Source: Mycobacterium botniense
GTDB lineage: Bacteria; Actinomycetota; Actinomycetes; Mycobacteriales; Mycobacteriaceae
DNA: 64,000 bases
Assembly (NCBI RefSeq): GCF_010723305.1
Contig: NZ_BLKW01000002.1
Location: 434,001-498,000 of the forward strand
Reading direction: 5' to 3'
The notes under the pieces are model-generated. The model searched no databases and was not told the DNA's origin. It saw only the letters and a program-made list of their open reading frames with translations. Below, one piece after another: positions 46,204 to 56,109 of the stretch. The position numbers and the translations under genes were made by a program. Every line of letters begins with the position of its first letter. The first letter of the stretch is position 1.

Positions 46204-47131
46204 GCCCGGCGCGGACCCGCCCCCCGGTCCGGTGCGATCCGGTATCGCGCGCAACGGGGCGGTTCAGCTCTACTACGAGGACATGGGTGAGCCCGACCGC
46301 TCGGCGGTGCTGCTGATCATGGGGCTGGGCGCCCAGCTGCTGCTCTGGCCCACCGGTTTCTGCGAGAAGCTGATCGGGCAGGGGCTTCGGGTCATCCGCT
46401 ACGACAACCGCGACGTCGGCCTGTCCAGCAAGACCGAATATCGGGGCCGGATCGGGCCGCTGGTCCCGCGGCTGATCCGCTCCTGGCTCGGGCTGCCCAG
46501 CCCGGCGATCTACAGCCTGGAGGACATGGCGCAGGACGCGGCCGCCGTGCTTGATCATCTCGGCATCGGCGCCGCCCATATCGTCGGCGCGTCCATGGGC
46601 GGCATGATCGCCCAGATCTTCGCGGCCCGCTTCCCCCAGCGCACCAGATCGTTGGCGGTGATCTTTTCCAGCAATAATCGGCCATTGCTGCCACCGCCGC
46701 ATCCGCGTGCGCTGGCGGCGATCATCACGGGCCCGCCCCCGGGTTCGCCGCGAGAGGTGATCGTCGACAACGCGGTGCGCGTCAGCAAGATCATCGGTGG
46801 GCCACGGTATCCCAAGCCCGAGGCGCAGGTGCGCCGGGAGGCGGCCCAGAGCTACGACCGCAGCTATCACCCGTGGGGTATCACCCGGCATTTCGACGCC
46901 GTCCTGGGCAGCGGCAGCCTGGCCCGCTACGACCGGCAGATCACCGCGCCGACGGTGGTGATCCATGGCCGCGCCGACAAGCTGATGCGCCCCTCCGGCG
47001 GGCGGGCGATCGCCCGCGCCATCCGCGGCGCCCGGCTGGTTCTGGTCGACGGTATGGGCCACGAGCTGCCCGAACAGCTGTGGGATCTGGTCGTCGGTGA
47101 GCTGAAAAGGAATTTCGCCGAGGCCAGCTGA
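46193..47131 (+). CDS. lipG: Alpha/beta hydrolase LipG-type esterase
   Basis: A 312-residue alpha/beta hydrolase similar to mycobacterial LipG. The nucleophile elbow [20 protein letters not shown] preceding it, an acid residue in [16 protein letters not shown] and the catalytic His in GMGHELP are present. ATG 46193 overlaps the end of the kinase gene by 11 bp. M. tuberculosis LipG is reported to act on esters and phospholipids. Its place before the mycolate methyltransferases suggests envelope-lipid turnover. Confidence 0.9.
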   Translation: MAGEPGADPPPGPVRSGIARNGAVQLYYEDMGEPDRSAVLLIMGLGAQLLLWPTGFCEKLIGQGLRVIRYDNRDVGLSSKTEYRGRIGPLVPRLIRSWLGLPSPAIYSLEDMAQDAAAVLDHLGIGAAHIVGASMGGMIAQIFAARFPQRTRSLAVIFSSNNRPLLPPPHPRALAAIITGPPPGSPREVIVDNAVRVSKIIGGPRYPKPEAQVRREAAQSYDRSYHPWGITRHFDAVLGSGSLARYDRQITAPTVVIHGRADKLMRPSGGRAIARAIRGARLVLVDGMGHELPEQLWDLVVGELKRNFAEAS

Positions 47132-47220
47132 TCGGATACCATGCCTCGGATATCCACCAGTTGGTTTCGGGGAGCCTGGCGAACCCGCTGAATACCTCGG
47201 GAGTTCGGAAGGGCGCGCAG

Positions 47221-48084
47221 ATGGCTAAGAAGCTGACCCCCCACTTCGAGGACGTGCAGGCGCACTATGACCTGTCCGACGAGTTCTTCCGGCTGTTTTT
47301 AGACCCCACCATGACCTACAGCTGTGCCTATTTCGAGCGTGAGGACATGACGCTGGAGCAAGCGCAGATCGCCAAGATCGATCTGGCGCTGGGCAAATTG
47401 GGCCTGAAACCGGGGATGACGCTGCTGGATGTGGGCTGCGGCTGGGGGTCCACCATGCGCCGGGCGGTCGAAAAGTACGACGTCAACGTCATCGGCCTGA
47501 CCTTGTCCAAGAACCAGGCCGCGCACGTGCAGAAGCTCTTCGACCGAATGGACAGCCCGCGTAGCCGGCGGGTACTGCTACAAGGCTGGGAGCAGTTCCG
47601 CGAACCCGTCGACCGCATCGTGTCGATCGGCGCGTTCGAACATTTCGGCCACGACCGCTACGACGACTTTTTCACGATGGCCTACGACATCCTGCCCGGC
47701 GACGGGGTGATGCTGCTGCACACCATCACCGGCCTGACCGGTAAGCAGATCGTCGAACGCGGTTTGCCGGTGTCGTTTGAGATGGCCCGCTTCATCAAGT
47801 TCATCGTGACCGAGATCTTCCCGGGCGGCCGGTTGCCGTCAATCGAGAAAGTCCAGGAGCACTCGGGCAAGGCCGGGTTCACGCTGTCGCGCATCCAGTC
47901 GCTGCAACCGCACTACGTGCGCACCCTGGAGCACTGGGCGGCGGCCCTGGAGTCGCATCGCAGTGAGGCCATCGCGATCCAGTCCGAAGAGGTCTACCAG
48001 CGGTATATGAGGTACCTGACCGGTTGCGCTCGGGGTTTCCGGATCGGCTACATCGACGTCAACCAATTCACACTCGAGAAGTAG
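47221..48084 (+). CDS. Mycolic acid methyltransferase (MmaA2-like cyclopropane synthase)
   Basis: A 287-residue S-adenosylmethionine-dependent methyltransferase of the cyclopropane-mycolate synthase family. The SAM motif [12 protein letters not shown] and the following [10 protein letters not shown] are intact, with [13 protein letters not shown] and the C-terminal [22 protein letters not shown]. The N-terminus [22 protein letters not shown] and the tail resemble MmaA2/CmaA more than MmaA3, favouring a proximal cyclopropane role, which is an inference. The ATG at 47221 is the family start. It is followed by mmaA4. Confidence 0.85.
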   Translation: MAKKLTPHFEDVQAHYDLSDEFFRLFLDPTMTYSCAYFEREDMTLEQAQIAKIDLALGKLGLKPGMTLLDVGCGWGSTMRRAVEKYDVNVIGLTLSKNQAAHVQKLFDRMDSPRSRRVLLQGWEQFREPVDRIVSIGAFEHFGHDRYDDFFTMAYDILPGDGVMLLHTITGLTGKQIVERGLPVSFEMARFIKFIVTEIFPGGRLPSIEKVQEHSGKAGFTLSRIQSLQPHYVRTLEHWAAALESHRSEAIAIQSEEVYQRYMRYLTGCARGFRIGYIDVNQFTLEK

Positions 48085-48210
48085 ATTTCGGCGCTGCGGC
48101 AGATGTGGATGTTTCCGATGAGGCGCCGACCGGGCGACTGCCGTTGGGTAAGGTTGCACGTCAATAGACCGATAACTCGTGGTGCGTAACCACCGAGGAT
48201 CCCCAGGAGA

Positions 48211-49119
48211 ATGACGACCACAATGTCTGACACACCCCGCGGCACCACGCAGATTCGGACACGATCCGAAGACATCGAGGCCCACTACGACTTATCCGAC
48301 GACTTCTTCGGGCTGTTCCAGGATCCCAGCCGCACCTACAGCTGCGCCTACTTCGAACACGACGATATGACCCTCGAAGAGGCCCAAATCGCCAAGATCG
48401 ACCTGAATCTGGACAAACTGGACCTGCGGCCTGGAATGACGCTGCTGGACATCGGCTGCGGCTGGGGCTCCACGATGAAACGTGCCATCGAAAAATATGA
48501 CGTGAACGTCGTCGGGCTGACCCTGTCAAAAAACCAGTTGGCCCGCTCCCAGCAAGTCTTGGACGCCGTCGACACCAACCGGTCTCATCGGGTGCTGCTG
48601 TGCGGATGGGACCAGTTCACCGAGCCTGTCGACCGGATCGTGTCGATCGAGGCCTTCGAGCATTTCGGGTTTGAGAATTACGACGACTTCTTCAAGAACT
48701 GTTTCAACATCTTGCCCGACGATGGACGGATGACGGTGCAAAGCAGCGTCAGCTATCACCCGCACGACCCCAGGATGCGGGGCAAGAGGGTCAACTTCCA
48801 AACGGCGCGGTTCATCAAGTTCATCATCACCGAGATATTCCCCGGCGGCCGCTTGCCCACCACCGAGAAGATGGTGCACCACGGCGAAAAAGCGGGTTTT
48901 ATTGTGCCCGAGCCGCTTTCGCTGCGACCCCACTACGTCAAAACCCTCACGATCTGGGGTGATTCGCTGGAAGCCAACAAGGACAAAGCCATTGAGGTCA
49001 CCTCCGAAGAGGTCTACAACCGCTATATGAAATACCTGCGTGGCTGCCGCGACTACTTCGCCGACGAAATGCTCGACTGCAGCCTGGTCACCTACCTCAA
49101 GCCGGGAGCGGTGGCCTAA
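48211..49119 (+). CDS. mmaA4: Hydroxymycolate synthase MmaA4
   Basis: A 302-residue SAM-dependent methyltransferase that adds a methyl and a hydroxyl to the distal mero-mycolate double bond, the first committed step to keto and methoxy mycolates. The assignment to MmaA4 rather than MmaA2/A3 rests on [18 protein letters not shown] and the distinctive C-terminus [18 protein letters not shown]. The SAM motif is [15 protein letters not shown]. The start is ATG 48211; a second ATG is 4 codons later. It converges with rplA. Confidence 0.93.
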   Translation: MTTTMSDTPRGTTQIRTRSEDIEAHYDLSDDFFGLFQDPSRTYSCAYFEHDDMTLEEAQIAKIDLNLDKLDLRPGMTLLDIGCGWGSTMKRAIEKYDVNVVGLTLSKNQLARSQQVLDAVDTNRSHRVLLCGWDQFTEPVDRIVSIEAFEHFGFENYDDFFKNCFNILPDDGRMTVQSSVSYHPHDPRMRGKRVNFQTARFIKFIITEIFPGGRLPTTEKMVHHGEKAGFIVPEPLSLRPHYVKTLTIWGDSLEANKDKAIEVTSEEVYNRYMKYLRGCRDYFADEMLDCSLVTYLKPGAVA

Positions 49120-49288
49120 CACCCGACCCGGCCCGGACATCAGCGCGGATGGTGGTGAGGGTGTGGGTGCGGTGCCGCTCAGGGGTCGCGCGGGAGTCAA
49201 CCTCGCCGGCTGGTGCTGGCGGCCGTGGACCCACGGGGCGACGCGGACAGACAACGGGTCGGGGCGCCGCCTCCAACACCGTTCCCCC

Positions 49289-49310
49289 AGGGCGCGCCGG
49301 CGCGGGCCCT
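49289..49310. terminator. Weak GC-rich hairpin at the mmaA4/rplA convergence
   Basis: AGGGCGCGC can pair with GCGCGGGCCCT (two-base bulge) directly at the rplA stop codon. It lies in the 189-bp convergent gap and could serve termination from either side. No U tract is present. Confidence 0.3.
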
Positions 49311-50016
49311 ACACCTCCGCGAAGTTGCGGGTGATCGAGGGATCTACCGGAATGCCCGGGCCGGTGCTCGTCGAAAAAGTGACCTTCTTCAGGTAGCGGC
49401 CCTTCGAGGTTGACGGCTTGAGCCGCAAGATCTCATCGAGAGCAGCGCCGTAGTTCTCCGCCAACCGCTTTTCGTCAAACGACGCCTTGCCGATGACGAA
49501 GTGCAGGTTGGCCTGTTTGTCGACCCGGAAATTGATTTTGCCGCCCTTGATGTCGGCCACCGCTTTGGCGACGTCGTTGGTGACGGTGCCGGTCTTGGGG
49601 TTGGGCATGAGGCCACGCGGACCGAGCACCCGCGCAATCCGGCCCACCTTGGCCATCTGGTCGGGCGTGGCGATCGCGGCGTCGAATTCCAGCCACCCGC
49701 CTTGAATCTTTTCGATCAGGTCGTCGCTGCCGACCACATCCGCGCCGGCGGCCTGCGCCTCTTCGGCCTTTTCTCCGACGGCGAACACCGCGACCCGGGC
49801 TGTCTTACCCGTCCCGTGCGGCAGGTTCACCGTGCCGCGGACCATCTGATCGGCCTTGCGCGGATCGACGCCGAGCCGGATGGCCACCTCGACTGTCGCG
49901 TCATAGTTGGCCGACGACGTTTCTTTGGCCAACTTGGCCGCTTGCAGCGGCGTGTAGAGGTTGCTGCGGTCCACCTTCGCGGCCGCGGCACGATATGCCT
50001 TGCTGGTCTTGCTCAT
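49309..50016 (-). CDS. rplA: 50S ribosomal protein L1
   Basis: L1 forms the mobile L1 stalk that helps release deacylated tRNA, and represses the L11 operon in many bacteria. The 235-residue protein has the typical [23 protein letters not shown] and [15 protein letters not shown] segments. It begins about 90 nt after rplK and is the last gene of the secE-nusG-rplK-rplA cluster. Confidence 0.99.
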   Translation of the reverse strand: MSKTSKAYRAAAAKVDRSNLYTPLQAAKLAKETSSANYDATVEVAIRLGVDPRKADQMVRGTVNLPHGTGKTARVAVFAVGEKAEEAQAAGADVVGSDDLIEKIQGGWLEFDAAIATPDQMAKVGRIARVLGPRGLMPNPKTGTVTNDVAKAVADIKGGKINFRVDKQANLHFVIGKASFDEKRLAENYGAALDEILRLKPSTSKGRYLKKVTFSTSTGPGIPVDPSITRNFAEV

Positions 50017-50082
50017 TCGATACCCACTCTCTGGTTGTGGTGATCCAGCGGGCCGAAGCTGGCCCTCCCACTGGCCGAGAAC

Positions 50083-50115
50083 TACTCGACGGTTATTCGA
50101 CGGTTATTCGACGGT
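50083..50115. repeat. 11-bp tandem repeat at the rplK stop codon
   Basis: Three copies of TATTCGACGGT (the first has C for T at position 3) cover the last codons and stop of rplK and the 3' flank. Since 11 is not a multiple of 3, each copy on the minus strand presents a stop (TAA, TAA, TAG) in a different frame. Confidence 0.95.
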
Positions 50116-50532
50116 AATGCCCATCGACCGGGCAGTGCCGGCGATGATCTTGGCGGCCGCGTCGATGTCGTTGGCGTTGAGATCAGCCTTTTTGGTCTCG
50201 GCGATCTCGCGAACCTGATCCCAGCTGACCTTGGCGACCTTGTTCCGGTGCGGCTCGGCCGACCCCTTGGCCACTCCCGCGGCCTTGAGCAGCAACTTGG
50301 CCGCGGGCGGCGTCTTGAGCGTGAAGGTGAAGCTGCGGTCGTCGTAGACCGTGATCTCCACCGGGATGACATTGCCGCGCTGATTTTCTGTCGCAGCGTT
50401 GTACGCCTTGCAAAACTCCATGATATTGACGCCATGCTGACCGAGCGCAGGGCCCACCGGCGGCGCCGGATTCGCCTGTCCCGCTTCGATTTGCAGCTTG
50501 ATCAGCCCGGCAACTTTTTTCTTCGGGGCCAT
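50104..50532 (-). CDS. rplK: 50S ribosomal protein L11
   Basis: L11 forms the GTPase-associated centre with 23S rRNA and is needed for stringent-response activation by Rel. The 142-residue product has [20 protein letters not shown], the flexible Pro-rich N-terminal domain, and a C-terminal RNA-binding domain ending [13 protein letters not shown]. Its stop is embedded in an 11-bp tandem repeat. It follows nusG by 68 nt. Confidence 0.99.
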   Translation of the reverse strand: MAPKKKVAGLIKLQIEAGQANPAPPVGPALGQHGVNIMEFCKAYNAATENQRGNVIPVEITVYDDRSFTFTLKTPPAAKLLLKAAGVAKGSAEPHRNKVAKVSWDQVREIAETKKADLNANDIDAAAKIIAGTARSMGITVE

Positions 50533-50600
50533 CTGGTCTGGGTATTCCTTTCTGGGTCAGGTGGCCCGCCCGGCGGCGGGCCGCACGCGCGCGTGCCGGA

Positions 50601-51356
<756 letters not shown>

Positions 51357-51384
51357 TCAGCCCTCTCTCTACGCTCTGCGAGCC

Positions 51385-51801
51385 TCAGCCGAACACCAGC
51401 ATCACCAGCTTGGCCAATCCGAAGTCGGCCACGCCGATCAACGCCACCATGAACGCGAGAAATGCCAGCACCACTGAGGTGTAGGTCATCATCTGTTTGC
51501 GGTTGGGCCAGATCACCTTACGCATCTCGGCGACGACCTGGCTCAGGTAGCGGTAGACAACGGCGATCGGGTTGACCACGGGGCGCGCCGCTTTCTTGGC
51601 CGTCTTGACCGCCGCACCGCCACCGTTTTTGGCGACTTCGAGGCTCGCACCGTCGGCGACAGCCGTGGCACGCTGCCGGGACCGCTTGCCGGTGGGTCGG
51701 CGCGGCCGGGTCACGACGGCCGTCTGACCACCACTGTGCCCGCTGGTGCCCCCGATGGTGCCGCCGCGGGCGGCGTCGGCACCGTCGCGCTCGTCGCTCA
51801 C
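51385..51801 (-). CDS. secE: Preprotein translocase subunit SecE
   Basis: SecE stabilises SecY in the Sec translocon. The product is 138 residues; a basic, low-complexity N-terminal half precedes the conserved amphipathic [19 protein letters not shown] and a single C-terminal membrane helix ([20 protein letters not shown]). The GTG at 51801 has AAAGGAG 6 nt upstream. It lies 70 nt after tRNA-Trp, and trpT, secE and nusG are probably co-transcribed. Confidence 0.96.
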   Translation of the reverse strand: MSDERDGADAARGGTIGGTSGHSGGQTAVVTRPRRPTGKRSRQRATAVADGASLEVAKNGGGAAVKTAKKAARPVVNPIAVVYRYLSQVVAEMRKVIWPNRKQMMTYTSVVLAFLAFMVALIGVADFGLAKLVMLVFG

Positions 51802-51871
51802 CGCATGCTCCTTTGTTCGCTTCGCCTAGCGGCCACCTTCCAGTGTCCACCATTGCACATGTCACCGTAAG

Positions 51872-51944
<73 letters not shown>

Positions 51945-52112
51945 TCATGGTGGCAGGCCAACCTGCACATGGCGGGGCTTACGTCGACACGTGCGTCCAC
52001 CCGGTCGACCGGTGCTACACGTCTCCGGCAATCGCCGACCGCGCGCAAAACACGCTGGTAATGGGCAAACCCCGAAGCCCGAGTGTACATCGGAGCAGGT
52101 GCTGGGTACTAA

Positions 52113-52616
52113 TCACGCGATCCGGATGACCTGCCCGGACTCTCTGTCCCACTTGATCATGGTGGAGCCGGCACCCTGCTGGCCCATCAGCGTGGTGTAG
52201 GCCTCCAGCACCAGCTCACCCGCGTCGTTGGTGCACAGGTTCCGGGTGACGACGATGTCGGCGCCGAAACGCTCGTCCACCGAGTGGATGTCCATGCGGG
52301 CCCAGAGTTTGTCGCCGGCGCATATCGGCTTGTGGTAGATGAACTTCTGGTCCACCTGCACTATCTGCATGGTCTCGTAGCCGGTGTCGACATGCTTGAA
52401 GAAGTCCTGCTGGACCAGACGCGCGAAAATCGTGGTGAAAGTCAGCGGCGCCACGATGTTGTCGTAGCCCAGTTCGGCGGCGGCATCCTCCTCGTAGCTG
52501 GCCGGATCCTCACATTTGATCGCCTTGGCGAAATCCCGGATCTGCTCGCGGCCCACGACGAAGTAGTCCGGATAGCGCCAGATCATCCCGCGAACATCGG
52601 TTTTGATCGCGCCCAT
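52113..52616 (-). CDS. hadC: (3R)-hydroxyacyl-ACP dehydratase subunit HadC
   Basis: HadC pairs with HadB to form the late-stage FAS-II dehydratase that elongates mero-mycolic acids. The 167-residue hotdog-fold protein has FASN-type MIWRYPDYFVVGREQIRDFA and the VAPLTF segment, and ends MIKWDRESGQVIRIA. Like HadA it lacks the catalytic Asp/His pair of HadB and serves substrate binding. It starts 2 nt after the hadB stop. The complex is the target of thiacetazone and isoxyl. Confidence 0.97.
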   Translation of the reverse strand: MGAIKTDVRGMIWRYPDYFVVGREQIRDFAKAIKCEDPASYEEDAAAELGYDNIVAPLTFTTIFARLVQQDFFKHVDTGYETMQIVQVDQKFIYHKPICAGDKLWARMDIHSVDERFGADIVVTRNLCTNDAGELVLEAYTTLMGQQGAGSTMIKWDRESGQVIRIA

Positions 52617-52618
52617 GA

Positions 52619-53047
52619 CTACGCCAGCCTCGCCGAGGCGATGGCCCGGCCGAAGATCTTCTTGCCGCCGGCCGTGGCGGTGAGCGCGATCGTCACCGAC
52701 TTGGATTCCGGATCGACCGACTTCACCCGGCCATTGAACACGATCTCGGCGCCCTTGCCGTCGTTGGGCACCGGCACCACCGAGGTGAAACGGACGTTGT
52801 ACTCGGTCACCGCGCCCGGGTCACCGACCCACGAGGTGACATAGCCGCCGCCCAGCCCCATGGTCAGCATGCCGTGCGCGATCGCGGTGTCCAGCCCCAC
52901 ATGCTTGGCGATCTCGTCATCCCAGTGGATCGGGTTCAGGTCACCGGAAACCCCCGCGTAGTTCACCAGATCCTGGCGGGTCAGCGGATAGACCTTTTCC
53001 GGAAGCTGGTCACCCACCTTCACCGAACTGAACTCACGCAGCGCCAT
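52619..53047 (-). CDS. hadB: (3R)-hydroxyacyl-ACP dehydratase catalytic subunit HadB
   Basis: HadB is the catalytic partner in both HadAB and HadBC, dehydrating 3-hydroxyacyl-ACP in FAS-II mycolate synthesis. From ATG 53047 the product is 142 residues. The hydratase-2 motif GDLNPIHWDD places the catalytic Asp36 and His41, and AHGMLTMGLGGGYV follows. The gene overlaps hadA by 14 bp. The upstream in-frame extension is inside hadA and is rejected. Confidence 0.98.
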   Translation of the reverse strand: MALREFSSVKVGDQLPEKVYPLTRQDLVNYAGVSGDLNPIHWDDEIAKHVGLDTAIAHGMLTMGLGGGYVTSWVGDPGAVTEYNVRFTSVVPVPNDGKGAEIVFNGRVKSVDPESKSVTIALTATAGGKKIFGRAIASARLA

Positions 53048-53513
53048 TTGAAAATCCCTCTTCTCCATCTTCACCGGCACGACCCGCCAGGGTCGTGTAG
53101 GTCTCCATCACCAGCTCTCCCGCGTCATTGGTGCAGACGTTCTTGGTGACGATGATGTCGGTCCCGTGGGCCTGACGCACCGAGTCGACATAGATGTCGC
53201 AATAGAGCTTGTCACCCGCCTTGATCGGCTTCAGGTATTTGAGCACCTGATCGACCTGCACGATCTGAGCCTCGCGGATCGCGATGTTAGCGCTCTCGAA
53301 AAACGATGACTGGGCTTGGTAGCCGAATACCGAGATGAAGGTCAGCGGCGCCGGCAGCACCTCGTAACCAAGCTCCGCGGCGGCCTTCTCGTCGAAGAAA
53401 ATCGGGTCATCGTTCTTCACGGCCGCTGCGTATTCGCGGATCTTTTCCCGCTCGACTTCGTAGTGGTCGGGGTAGCGATAATGCATCCCGACGATGTCTG
53501 CGCTCAACGACAC
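53034..53513 (-). CDS. hadA: (3R)-hydroxyacyl-ACP dehydratase subunit HadA
   Basis: HadA is the substrate-binding partner of HadB in the early-stage FAS-II dehydratase. The 159-residue hotdog protein starts at GTG 53513 (VSLSADIVGMHYRYPDHYEV) and contains APLTFISVFGYQAQ and QIVQVDQVLKY. It and HadC are clearly related to each other (both carry RYPDY/H and IVQVDQ segments). A frame extension to 53546 is discarded. The gene follows rpmG. Confidence 0.97.
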   Translation of the reverse strand: MSLSADIVGMHYRYPDHYEVEREKIREYAAAVKNDDPIFFDEKAAAELGYEVLPAPLTFISVFGYQAQSSFFESANIAIREAQIVQVDQVLKYLKPIKAGDKLYCDIYVDSVRQAHGTDIIVTKNVCTNDAGELVMETYTTLAGRAGEDGEEGFSNGAA

Positions 53514-53563
53514 GGCTCTAAAACCTACCTGGCCAGCCCCGAGCAACCGCTGAAGGGGCGGTG

Positions 53564-53731
53564 CTACCGCGTTTCGCGGTGCGGCTGATGCTTACCGCAG
53601 TTCGGGCAGAACTTCTTCAGCTCAAGCCGATCCGGGTCGTTGCGGCGATTCTTTTTCGTGATGTAGTTGCGATGCTTGCACACGTCGCAGGCCAACGTGA
53701 TCTTCGGACGTATATCGGTACTGGAGGCCAC
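53564..53731 (-). CDS. rpmG: 50S ribosomal protein L33 (zinc-ribbon form)
   Basis: A 55-residue L33 with GTG start at 53731. Two CxxC pairs (CDVC and CPNC) are intact, so it is the zinc-binding form. The conserved [18 protein letters not shown] segment identifies it. It lies between tRNA-Met and hadA, the rpmG2 position in M. tuberculosis. Confidence 0.97.
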   Translation of the reverse strand: MASSTDIRPKITLACDVCKHRNYITKKNRRNDPDRLELKKFCPNCGKHQPHRETR

Positions 53732-53766
53732 AGCGGTTCCCTCTTCACGGTGTTGTTGGTGTCTGG

Positions 53767-53840
<74 letters not shown>

Positions 53841-53876
53841 CCGGATACGCGCCGCCAGCCTGCCCGGCGTCCGCCG

Positions 53877-53949
53877 AGCCCCCTAACGGAATCGAACCGT
53901 TGACCTTTTCCTTACCATGGAAACGCTCTGCCGACTGAGCTAAGGGGGC
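53877..53949 (-). tRNA. thrT: tRNA-Thr (anticodon GGT)
   Basis: A 73-nt cloverleaf. Acceptor GCCCCCT pairs with AGGGGGC, the anticodon loop ATGGTAA carries GGT, and the T arm is GGTTCGATTCC. It lies 36 nt upstream of tRNA-Met, probably in one transcript with metT and rpmG. Confidence 0.96.
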
Positions 53950-54060
53950 GTCACCCGTAGCGACCAGCCGGGTCGCGCCGCGGGCCTAACTGAGGGTACA
54001 GGCTGGTGCCGAACGTCACCAAACCCCCGCGTGCAGTGCCGCGATGTCCCGGTGCGCGGC

Positions 54061-54276
54061 TCAAGTGGCCTCGCTTGACCGCTTGGGACGCAAGGCGTCG
54101 AGGTTGCTGAATTCGTCAACCTCCTCATCCAGCGAAGGATCTGGGGTCTCTGAGTCGCGGACGAGGGTCCGCAGGGCGAGATGGATCGCTTCCCGCGCGC
54201 CGTGGACGTGGTATCGGCGGATCACCTCGTTGACGAGGTCTTCATCGATCTCGATCTCTACCTTCCTACGCACCAT
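54061..54276 (-). CDS. VapB-like ribbon-helix-helix antitoxin family protein (orphan)
   Basis: A 71-residue small protein starting MVRRKVEIEIDEDLVNEVIRR, the usual pattern of VapB/DUF2191-type antitoxins: a beta strand followed by two helices (HVHGAREAIHLALRTLV). The C-terminal tail is acidic and would wrap a toxin. ATG 54276 is preferred to the more upstream start at 54309. No VapC PIN-domain gene lies on either side (tRNA-Thr and a hydrolase). It may be a DNA-binding regulator or a relic of a toxin-antitoxin pair. It is equivalent by position to Rv0634A. Confidence 0.75.
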   Translation of the reverse strand: MVRRKVEIEIDEDLVNEVIRRYHVHGAREAIHLALRTLVRDSETPDPSLDEEVDEFSNLDALRPKRSSEAT

Positions 54277-54394
54277 GCGATAACGATACCCACTGACCGC
54301 GACGGTCAACCAGGCAAACCCGGTACTGTGGCAAACACCAACCCCGTTGGACGCCAGCGTTATGCGCCGCCGCAGCGAGTCCTACTCTGGTGGT

Positions 54395-55111
54395 GTGGCT
54401 GATTCTGACCGGCTGTATTTTCGCCAGTTGCTCTCCGGTCGCGATTTCGCGGCAGGCGACATGTTCGCCACCCAGATGCGCAACTTCGCCTATCTGATCG
54501 GGGACCGCGCAACCGGTGACGCCGTCGTGGTCGACCCGGCCTACGCCGCCGGGGATCTGGCCGACACGCTGGAGGCCGACGGGATGCGCCTGTCGGGGGT
54601 GCTGGTCACCCATCACCATCCCGATCACGTCGGGGGCTCGATGATGGGATTCCAGCTCAAAGGACTGGCCGAGCTGCTGGAGCGCGCGCAGGTGCCGGTA
54701 CATGTGAATACGCATGAGGCGCTGTGGGTTTCCCGGGTCACCGGCATCAGCCTGGCTGACTTGACACCCCATGAGCATCGCGACAAGGTCACTGTCGGCG
54801 CTATTGAGATCGAGTTGCTGCATACCCCGGGCCACACACCGGGCAGCCAGTGTTTTCTGCTCGACGGTCGGCTGGTTGCCGGTGACACCTTGTTCCTGGA
54901 GGGCTGCGGCCGCACCGACTTCCCCGGCGGTGACTCCGAGGCGATGTACCGCAGTCTGCGCGAACTTGCCCAACTCCCCGGTGACCCGGTGGTGTTCCCC
55001 GGACACTGGTACTCAGCTGAGCCGAGCGCTCCGCTGTCGGAGGTCAAACGTTCGAACTATGTGTACCGCGCTGCCAACCTCGACCAGTGGCGAATGCTGA
55101 TGGGCAGCTGA
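54395..55111 (+). CDS. Metallo-beta-lactamase fold hydrolase (glyoxalase II-like)
   Basis: A 238-residue MBL-fold hydrolase close to Rv0634c. The metal motif THHHPDHVGG (about 73-82), LLHTPGHTPGSQC (next His) and VAGDTLFLEGCGRTDF (bridging Asp) are intact, and the late His lies in VFPGHWY. Glyoxalase II or related thioester hydrolysis is likely. The start is GTG 54395 (VADSDRLYFRQL). It is divergent from the antitoxin-like gene. Confidence 0.9.
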   Translation: MADSDRLYFRQLLSGRDFAAGDMFATQMRNFAYLIGDRATGDAVVVDPAYAAGDLADTLEADGMRLSGVLVTHHHPDHVGGSMMGFQLKGLAELLERAQVPVHVNTHEALWVSRVTGISLADLTPHEHRDKVTVGAIEIELLHTPGHTPGSQCFLLDGRLVAGDTLFLEGCGRTDFPGGDSEAMYRSLRELAQLPGDPVVFPGHWYSAEPSAPLSEVKRSNYVYRAANLDQWRMLMGS

Positions 55112-55200
55112 AGCGACCAACTCCGCAGCTAGCAAACCGCCGGAACTGACTTTACGATCACGTCAGCGAATTTTTGCGGGCGGTGTGATATAAGCGGAAG

Positions 55201-56043
55201 GTGGAGTCGATGGGGTGGATCCAAGACCGCTGGCGGGAGGTGGCCGGCGCCGGGTCCGGCACCTGGCTGGCGTGGGCGGCGTGGGCGGCGTTAGGGCTGG
55301 GCGTGATCGCGCTCCTCTACACCCACCGGCAGATTCAGCGCGGCCGCCAGCTGACCGCCGAGCAGACCCGACCCTACGTGAGCATGTTTATGGAGCCGCA
55401 TGCGGCGGACTGGCACGTGATCGAACTCGTCGTCCGCAATTTCGGTAAAACCGCGGCGTACGACATTGCTTTCGCCTTCGCTAACCCGCCGACCGTCGCC
55501 GCATATGAGCATGCCTCCGACGGCTACGCCGAAGTCGTCGAACTGCAACTACCCAGTGGGTTGCCGACGCTGGCACCCGGCCAGGAATGGCGCATGGTGT
55601 GGGATTCGGCGCTGGACCGTGCTGAACTCGGCGAAGGCATCGACTCGCGGTTCACCGGCACGCTGACCTACTACGACCGGCCGGATCAGCCCCGGGGTTG
55701 GCGGTTGTGGCGGCGTGCGCGCCGGCCGCTGCAGACCACAGTGGTGCTGGACTGGACTGCGCTGCCGCCGGTCCAGCGGGTCGAGTTGATGACGAACCAC
55801 GACCTGGCCAAACGGGAAAAACAGAAACTGGAATTGCTGCGCGGTCTGCTGACCTACTTTCACTATGCGAGCAAGGAAACCCGCCCCGAGGTATTCCGCA
55901 GCGAGATCGAACGGATCAACAACGCGGTGCGTGAAACCCAGGACAGGTGGCGCACCCGGCAACTCGACGAGCCCACCGACGTCAGTGTGCGCTGGGGTGA
56001 GGCCGAAGGCGAACTCGGCAAGCATCACACCGAAGCGGTATGA
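55201..56043 (+). CDS. Membrane-anchored protein of unknown function (Rv0633c-like)
   Basis: A 280-residue protein with one hydrophobic helix near residues 20-40 (TWLAWAAWAALGLGVIALLYTH). After it comes a charged region and a beta-rich domain (SMFMEPHAADWHVIELVVRNFGK), then a helical C-terminus. A type II or signal-anchor topology is probable. GTG 55201 is used; ATG 55210 with AAGGTGGAG just upstream is equally plausible. No catalytic motif is visible. Confidence 0.8.
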   Translation: MESMGWIQDRWREVAGAGSGTWLAWAAWAALGLGVIALLYTHRQIQRGRQLTAEQTRPYVSMFMEPHAADWHVIELVVRNFGKTAAYDIAFAFANPPTVAAYEHASDGYAEVVELQLPSGLPTLAPGQEWRMVWDSALDRAELGEGIDSRFTGTLTYYDRPDQPRGWRLWRRARRPLQTTVVLDWTALPPVQRVELMTNHDLAKREKQKLELLRGLLTYFHYASKETRPEVFRSEIERINNAVRETQDRWRTRQLDEPTDVSVRWGEAEGELGKHHTEAV

Positions 56044-56109
56044 CGCCCGGCGTGTGCTGACCGCCATTTGATTCAATCAACGGGCTGTCGGAGATCGAAG
56101 GAGTCTTCC

